DNA from: Candidatus Aminicenantota bacterium
GTDB taxonomy: Bacteria > Acidobacteriota > Aminicenantia > UBA2199
NCBI GenBank assembly: GCA_020355945.1
Contig: CP070627.1
Span: 1,708,483-1,715,195 of the forward strand
Reading direction: 5' to 3'
DNA: 6,713 nt
Made by a program: the position numbers and the translations under genes. This document shows positions 5,211 to 6,713 of this stretch, piece after piece (position 1 is the stretch's first letter; the number at the start of each line of letters is the position of its first letter). The notes under the pieces are model-generated. The model did not search any database. It saw only the letters and a program-made list of their open reading frames with translations, and had not been told where the DNA came from.

Positions 5211-6218
5211 ATGTTGATTGCTAATCCCATTTATGATCTGGTGTTTAAGTACTTGATGGAAAACCTTGATGTCGCCAAAGGGATCATTTCTACCATCATC
5301 GATGAAGAAATTACTCATATTGATTTCCAGACCAGGGAAAGTACAATTAAATCGCCTGAAAAATTCACCTTTTTTCATCTTGATTTTATCGCGCGTATCA
5401 GGGATAAACAGGGTAAAAGTAAGGATGTTTTAATTGAACTTCAGAAAACCAATGTTCTTTTTGATATACTCCGGTTCAGGCGTTATTTGGGCAGCCAATA
5501 CCGAAAAGAAGAAGAGGTTATCCAGCCGGATGGAAGTTTGGAAAAGGAGACACTGCCCATCGTCACCATCTATTTTTTAGGATTTTCCCTTTCCAAAACC
5601 TTACCGGCTGTGATCAAAGTCGATCGTCAATACATTGATGTTTTGCTAGGAAAAACCATCGAGGAGCGGCATGATTTTATCGAATGTTTAACCCATGATT
5701 CCTACGTGATCCAGATACCTGGCCTGAAATTGGATATGAAGAACCGGCTTGAATATGTATTATCCATATTTAAGCAGGAAAAATTGGTAAAAGGGGATAG
5801 TCGTTTGAAGGATTATGCCTATGAGATCAAGGATGAACTACTGGAAAAAATCATCAAGCAATTGACCAAAGCAGCGGCTGATAATGATTTGCTCGAACAA
5901 ATGGAGATAGAGGAATTAGCCCAACATGAGTATGAGACGGCATTTGCACCCTTAGAACGTAAAATCGAGAAGCATGAAAAGACAATTGAAGCGAAAGAAA
6001 AGACAATTGAAGAGAAAGAGAAGACAATTGAAGAGAAAAAGAAGACAATTGAAGAGAAAGAGAAGACAATCGAAGAGAAAGAGAAGACAATCGAAGCGAA
6101 AGAAAAGACAATCGAAGCGAAAGAAAAGACAATCGAAGCGAAAGAAAAGACAATTGAAGAGAAAGAAAAATACATCAGGGAATTATTAAAAAAATTAGAA
6201 GGGACAGACAAAAAATAA
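5211..6218 (+). CDS. PD-(D/E)XK nuclease-family (Rpn-like) putative transposase with coiled-coil tail
   Basis: This 335-residue protein matches the PDDEXK_2/Rpn-like group, often labelled PD-(D/E)XK nuclease family transposase; Escherichia coli Rpn relatives are DNA endonucleases that promote recombination. The N-terminus NPIYDLVFKYLMEN (5-18) is the family's entry motif. Core residues appear as HLDFIARI with Asp58, and VLIELQKT with Glu76 and Gln78 in the D...E-x-Q pattern, so the catalytic core looks complete. Then come FRRYLGSQY (89-97), LPIVTIYFLGF, and a helical segment rich in Lys and Glu. From residue 257 nine heptads of the KTIE(E/A)KE type form a long charged helix, followed by YIRELLKKLE. 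The C-terminal expansion makes it longer than many relatives. It is transcribed from its own promoter with no partner gene. No terminal repeats mark it as a complete mobile element, so actual transposition is unproven. Confidence 0.85.
   Translation: MLIANPIYDLVFKYLMENLDVAKGIISTIIDEEITHIDFQTRESTIKSPEKFTFFHLDFIARIRDKQGKSKDVLIELQKTNVLFDILRFRRYLGSQYRKEEEVIQPDGSLEKETLPIVTIYFLGFSLSKTLPAVIKVDRQYIDVLLGKTIEERHDFIECLTHDSYVIQIPGLKLDMKNRLEYVLSIFKQEKLVKGDSRLKDYAYEIKDELLEKIIKQLTKAAADNDLLEQMEIEELAQHEYETAFAPLERKIEKHEKTIEAKEKTIEEKEKTIEEKKKTIEEKEKTIEEKEKTIEAKEKTIEAKEKTIEAKEKTIEEKEKYIRELLKKLEGTDKK
5979..6167 (+). repeat. In-frame 21-bp minisatellite encoding nine heptads
   Basis: Nine exact-length 21-base units follow one another without gaps inside the nuclease-family gene. 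Each encodes KTIE(E/A)KE, with a single EKK variant in the third unit. Differences are limited to ATT/ATC for Ile, GCG/GAG for Ala/Glu, and GAA/GAG. The grouping of variants (three GCG units with ATC in a row, for example) suggests duplication of neighbouring units by slippage. Because 21 is a multiple of three, the same stretch also opens long spurious frames on both strands. Confidence 0.95.
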
Positions 6219-6256
6219 TCCTCAAAAAAAAAAATATTCGCCCGTCCCCTTTTTTC
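6199..6256 (+). terminator. Possible weak terminator of the nuclease-family gene
   Basis: AAGGGAC (6199-6205) can pair with GTCCCCTT (6244-6251, one bulged base), and the pairing arm runs into TTTTTT. An A-rich tract (6224-6234) could also pair with the T run. The loop of almost 40 bases is long for an intrinsic terminator, and the first arm lies inside the last codons of the gene, so this is tentative. Confidence 0.25.
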
Positions 6257-6261
6257 TTATA

Positions 6262-6291
6262 GGTCCTCCATGCAATGGTGCCCCCTGGACC
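6262..6291. repeat. Nested inverted repeat in the gap after the nuclease-family gene
   Basis: GGTCC (6262-6266) faces GGACC (6287-6291), and inside it CCAT and ATGG (6268-6278) form a second small stem. Its role is unknown; the rest of 6219-6433 is AT-rich and shows no gene. Confidence 0.3.
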
Positions 6292-6433
6292 GGGCAAAGA
6301 AATATAAATCAAGGAAGAAAGACAGGAAAATGAATATCAATCAAAATTTTAGTTTTTTTCGCTGATATTAAACTTTTTTTCAACCTTTTTCCTCTAACTA
6401 AGGTATAAAGGTATATATTAATGGAGTGTAAAG

Positions 6434-6571
6434 ATGATCACAAACTATCTGAAGATAGCTTACCGTTTATTTAAAAAACACAAGGGATATTCACTGATCA
6501 ATGTGGCCGGTCTGGCAGTAGATTTATCAAGCCCGGCCAGAGCAATTCATCCACGTTTCTACGGGGTTTGA
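6434..6571 (+). pseudogene. N-terminal remnant of a MacB/FtsX-type ABC permease
   Basis: The reading frame begins with MITNYLKIAYRLFKKHKGYS followed by LINVAGLAV. This is the hallmark start of large MacB/FtsX-type ABC transporter permeases, which have a cytoplasmic basic helix leading into the first membrane helix and are normally several hundred residues. The ATG is preceded by GGAG (6423-6426) at a 7-base gap. After about 29 residues, where a membrane helix should follow, the sequence turns into unrelated DNA (DLSSPARAIHPRFYGV) and stops at 6569-6571. The first transmembrane helix, the periplasmic domain and the remaining helices are absent, so it cannot be functional. The break point near 6520 adjoins the palindromic and repeated sequence that fills the right edge, suggesting a deletion or insertion-related junction. 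Confidence 0.75.
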
Positions 6572-6582
6572 TGAATCAAACC
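6565..6582. repeat. Perfect palindrome at the permease relic border
   Basis: GGTTTGAT and ATCAAACC form a perfect 8-base inverted repeat with a 2-base spacer. If two bulged bases are allowed, the pairing extends outward to ACGG/CCGT (6561-6584). It overlaps the stop codon of the relic frame and directly precedes the composite repeat. Confidence 0.5.
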
Positions 6583-6713
6583 GTGAAGCATCTACAATTG
6601 CATTTATTTTTTCCTTCGTGTCTCTTCATGCTTCACTGTAACTTCGTGGCTAATTTTTTTTACTCTGTGACCTCAGCGGTCACGTGTCCTCTGTGGCTAA
6701 AGTAATTTCATGG
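6583..6713. repeat. Composite intergenic repeat of the CTTCGTG/CTCTGTG type
   Basis: The segment contains repeated short words on the plus strand: CTTCGTG at about 6614 and 6642, CTCTGTG at 6663 and 6689, and GTGGCTAA at 6646-6653 and 6693-6700. On the complement these read as CACGAAG, CACAGAG and TTAGCCAC. Similar degenerate strings recur in intergenic DNA of many environmental bacteria. It also holds two inverted pairs: GTGAAGCAT (6583-6591) with ATGCTTCAC (6628-6636), and GTGACC (6667-6672) with GGTCAC (6678-6683). It runs off the window, so its true end is unseen. Confidence 0.6.

Noticed and set aside
5160..5378. Minus-strand frame opposite the start of the nuclease-family gene
   Set aside because: It covers the leader and promoter and first codons of a well-supported gene on the other strand.
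5819..6211. Long open frames on both strands across the heptad repeat region (Ser/Phe-rich and Arg/Lys-rich translations)
   Set aside because: They are by-products of a 21-base repeat, which leaves every frame open. Their composition is monotonous, they lack suitable start signals, and the nuclease-family frame explains the DNA.

Overview
The window looks like a decaying accessory stretch of a bacterial chromosome. My best guess for the source is a Candidatus Aminicenantes-type (Acidobacteriota-like) bacterium. This is inferred from the combination of two exported six-bladed beta-propeller proteins, a MacB/FtsX-type permease N-terminus, a DUF4143-type ATPase relic and a PD-(D/E)XK transposase-family protein with a long coiled coil. 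No rRNA or tRNA gene is present to settle the taxonomy. Coding density is moderate, and several genes survive only as fragments.

Layout, left to right. At 30-1181 (+) is an intact exported beta-propeller protein. At 1316-1929 (-) is a two-gene toxin-antitoxin operon: antitoxin first, PemK/MazF-like toxin second, joined by an ATGA overlap and preceded by a promoter. At 1930-2228 there is an orphan plus-strand promoter followed by about 30 codons that look like the C-terminus of a lost gene. At 2229-3413 (-) is a second beta-propeller protein, this one a predicted lipoprotein with its own promoter. At 3464-3848 (-) is a wrecked DUF4143 ATPase. Its first 23 codons run straight into its C-terminal domain in another frame, and its end is replaced by a tail resembling part of the neighbouring gene. 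At 3963-4088 is a degenerate 21-bp tandem array outside any convincing gene. At 4189-4971 (-) is an unrecognised 260-residue protein. It is transcribed divergently from the PD-(D/E)XK transposase-family gene at 5211-6218 (+), whose end is nine near-identical heptad codon blocks. At 6434-6571 is the truncated start of an ABC-transporter permease. The right edge carries a composite intergenic repeat of the CTTCGTG/CTCTGTG type.

The genes do not form one pathway. The toxin-antitoxin pair is the only obvious functional unit. The two propeller proteins are paralogs of an envelope family whose role is unknown. The main theme is gene loss by deletion: three fragments, one with a junction that can be read as an 11-base microhomology, lie among repeats and a nuclease/transposase-family gene. 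No complete new multi-gene system can be demonstrated. The best candidates for undescribed biology are the 21-bp array, the unrecognised 260-residue protein and the heptad minisatellite.
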